From Streptomyces sp. Go-475 (GTDB lineage Bacteria > Actinomycetota > Actinomycetes > Streptomycetales > Streptomycetaceae), in contig NZ_CP026121.1 of assembly GCF_003330845.1 (NCBI RefSeq), positions 8,506,610-8,570,609 on the forward strand: a stretch of DNA of 64,000 bases. The letters are read 5' to 3'. Below are positions 62,752-64,000 of the stretch, in pieces (the stretch's first letter is position 1; the number at the start of each line of letters is the position of its first letter). The notes beneath the pieces were generated by a model. It was not told the DNA's origin and ran no database searches. It saw nothing but the letters and a program-made list of their open reading frames with translations. The translations under genes were made by a program, and so were the position numbers.

Positions 62752-63496
62752 CTGGCCTCGTCAGTGAGCGCACGGCACGGCTCCCTGCCCGTGCAGTCGG
62801 CGAACCACTGTACTGGCGGGGCTCGGTACGCCGGCAGCGGTGCGTGGCTGGGCCGATGATGTTGGCTGTCTTGCACCGGACGGGGCGTCAGCCGGGTGCC
62901 ATAACGGTCCAGCGTTTCGGGACCAGGGTGAAGCCCCTGGTCCCGGGGCGCGGGCGACGATTTCCATGCCGGTGCCCAACGCGGAGGCGACGCGTACCGC
63001 TCCTACGACCGGGATCTGACTCCGAGCGGGCTCCGCGGCCGGCCCCTCCTCAGCCCTACCCGTACGTACGTCTGCCAGCGCACCCGCGTTGGGCAACCCG
63101 CGCGCGCCAGGCGCGCGAGGCGGATCTCCCGCGCCTGGCGCGCCGATGCGAGCTTCACGACACAGGGCCGTGGTGATGGCCGTTCGGCCGTGCTGTCGGC
63201 CTTGGAGCACGCGCTGGAACAGCCAGCCGGGCGTATTGTCCCTATGTGGGTGACCTGTGGTGTGGCTGGTGCGGTGGGAAGTTCACCGAGGCTGAGCCTT
63301 GCGCGTGTTCGCTTGTGCAGGCCGGCGCAGCGACAGGCGGCCTGGTGGGTCCGACGCCGGCGGCAGGAGAAAAGGCCAGCGTGGTCGGTGATGGTGGCGG
63401 CCAGTGACGAGCTGCTGAAGCACGTCATGAGCGTGGTGCCTGCCGCCCGCCACCGTGCCTGCGCCAGGGCGGTCTCCCGCCCGCTGCTGATCAGGG
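62752..63496. other. 745-bp spacer without a supported gene
   Basis: No frame on either strand shows a recognisable protein or a ribosome-binding site. The main feature is the strong hairpin at 63102-63143. The first part presumably holds the promoter of the histidine kinase operon. Confidence 0.5.
63102..63143. terminator. Strong GC hairpin, possible terminator
   Basis: Perfect 14-bp arms (GCGCGCCAGGCGCG and its complement) with a 14-nt loop. It lies in a gene-poor spacer, about 350 nt beyond the stop of the last minus-strand gene, so it may be a leftover terminator. Confidence 0.5.
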
Positions 63497-64000
63497 TTAC
63501 GGCAGGCCCACCAGGCCCCAGCCGCGACGGGCCGTCTCCCGTGCCACCTCGGCCCATTCGCGCAGTAGCGCGGTAAATCCCTCGAAGGTGTCCGGGCGTC
63601 CTGCCCAGCCCTCGCACTCCGCGCTGAACGGCCTGCGCAACTCCTCCAGACGCGGCTCCACCCGCTGCCAGGCATGGACCTTGCCGGGCACCACCTCCGG
63701 CGGGCAGACGAGGAGAGTGCGCGGGTGCCAGCGGTCGGTGGCGGGCGGGAAGACGCCCCCGCCGGTCAGCGCAGGATCAACGGCCGGATCCGCGTCCCAG
63801 ATCAGGCCGCCCAGGAAGCAGTCCATCGCCTCGCGCACGGCGGTGTCGACCAGTGAGCGCATGTCGGCCCAGGCGTCGCCTGCGTGGGCATGCGGCCTGT
63901 AGGAGCCGCTGGTGCTGTAAAAGCGGTACTCGGCGCACCACACCGACTCCTGATCCGGCGGCCACACCCAGCCTTTGGCCAAGCCGTACGTGGAGAGATA
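63497..64000 (-). CDS. Hypothetical protein, 5' end beyond the window
   Basis: The minus-strand frame is open to the window edge, reading YLSTYGLAKGWVWPPDQESVW at the start, so the true start probably lies outside; a TTG at 63982 is the only start in view. About 167 residues are visible, with Trp-rich segments (WCAEYRFYSTSGSYR; LLVCPPEVVPGKVHAW; FEGFTALLREWAEVARE). The composition is that of a globular cytosolic protein. I do not recognise the family. Confidence 0.65.
   Translation of the reverse strand, partial: YLSTYGLAKGWVWPPDQESVWCAEYRFYSTSGSYRPHAHAGDAWADMRSLVDTAVREAMDCFLGGLIWDADPAVDPALTGGGVFPPATDRWHPRTLLVCPPEVVPGKVHAWQRVEPRLEELRRPFSAECEGWAGRPDTFEGFTALLREWAEVARETARRGWGLVGLP

Overview
The window looks like a subtelomeric stretch of a Streptomyces linear chromosome or large linear plasmid. 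GC content is very high, there is almost no AT-rich DNA, and many genes begin with GTG. Several genes appear leaderless, with a -10 hexamer 6-7 nt before the start codon. The decisive marker is a tap-tpg operon (21369-24093), which encodes the telomere-associated protein and the terminal protein that cap Streptomyces linear replicons. The broken genes in the right half fit the plastic arm of such a replicon.

Left part, 1-21.3 kb. It opens with the 3' part of a secreted GH30 multi-domain glycanase, then an N-terminally extended GAPDH on the opposite strand, a coiled-coil protein, and a long imperfect hairpin repeat (5624-5800). A Fur-family repressor and catalase-peroxidase operon (furA-katG) follows, then a frameshifted Tat-exported carbonic anhydrase and a Tat-exported toroid glycosidase behind a LacI-type palindrome. 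Next come envelope genes (VanW-like protein; glycosyltransferase plus partner), YceI, MOSC, a MASE1 membrane protein with a SpoIIE-type phosphatase, and a PiT phosphate transporter with a small partner.

Telomere and arsenic part, 21-30 kb. tap-tpg is followed by two divergent arsenic-type loci: arsC facing arsR-acr3, and arsR facing a flavin oxidoreductase with a Cys-Cys tail. Between them lie a PadR regulator and an APC permease that share a GATATC-centred palindrome in their upstream regions.

Middle, 30-48 kb. This is a run of small regulatory and enzymatic modules: a DesK/NarL two-component pair, a secreted M19-like hydrolase with a discoidin domain, a secreted EEP-fold phosphatase or nuclease, a 2H phosphoesterase, and an orphan PotD-like lipoprotein. 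It continues with GNAT, a DoxX gene divergent from a cysteine-rich regulator around a perfect operator, DHFR-like, PPOX and HD enzymes, and an ECF42 sigma factor with its DGPF partner and a matching promoter. A decayed cupin/LysR pair, a GlxA-type AraC regulator and a second, ordinary GAPDH close this part.

Right part, 48-64 kb. Intact genes (HAD hydrolase, DHFR-like, methyltransferases, serpin, APH-like kinase, YwqK-like protein, beta-lactamase-fold hydrolase, and an MMPL transporter with its own two-component system) alternate with gene-poor segments. Those segments hold remnants of a DUF418-like protein, a ROK regulator and a DoxX protein, plus one short ORF with a lasso-leader-like motif. 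The last gene runs off the window. Nothing here is an obvious complete new system. The most unusual items are the hairpin repeat, the PadR/permease operator pair, the Cys-rich regulator/DoxX pair and the orphan lasso-like leader.
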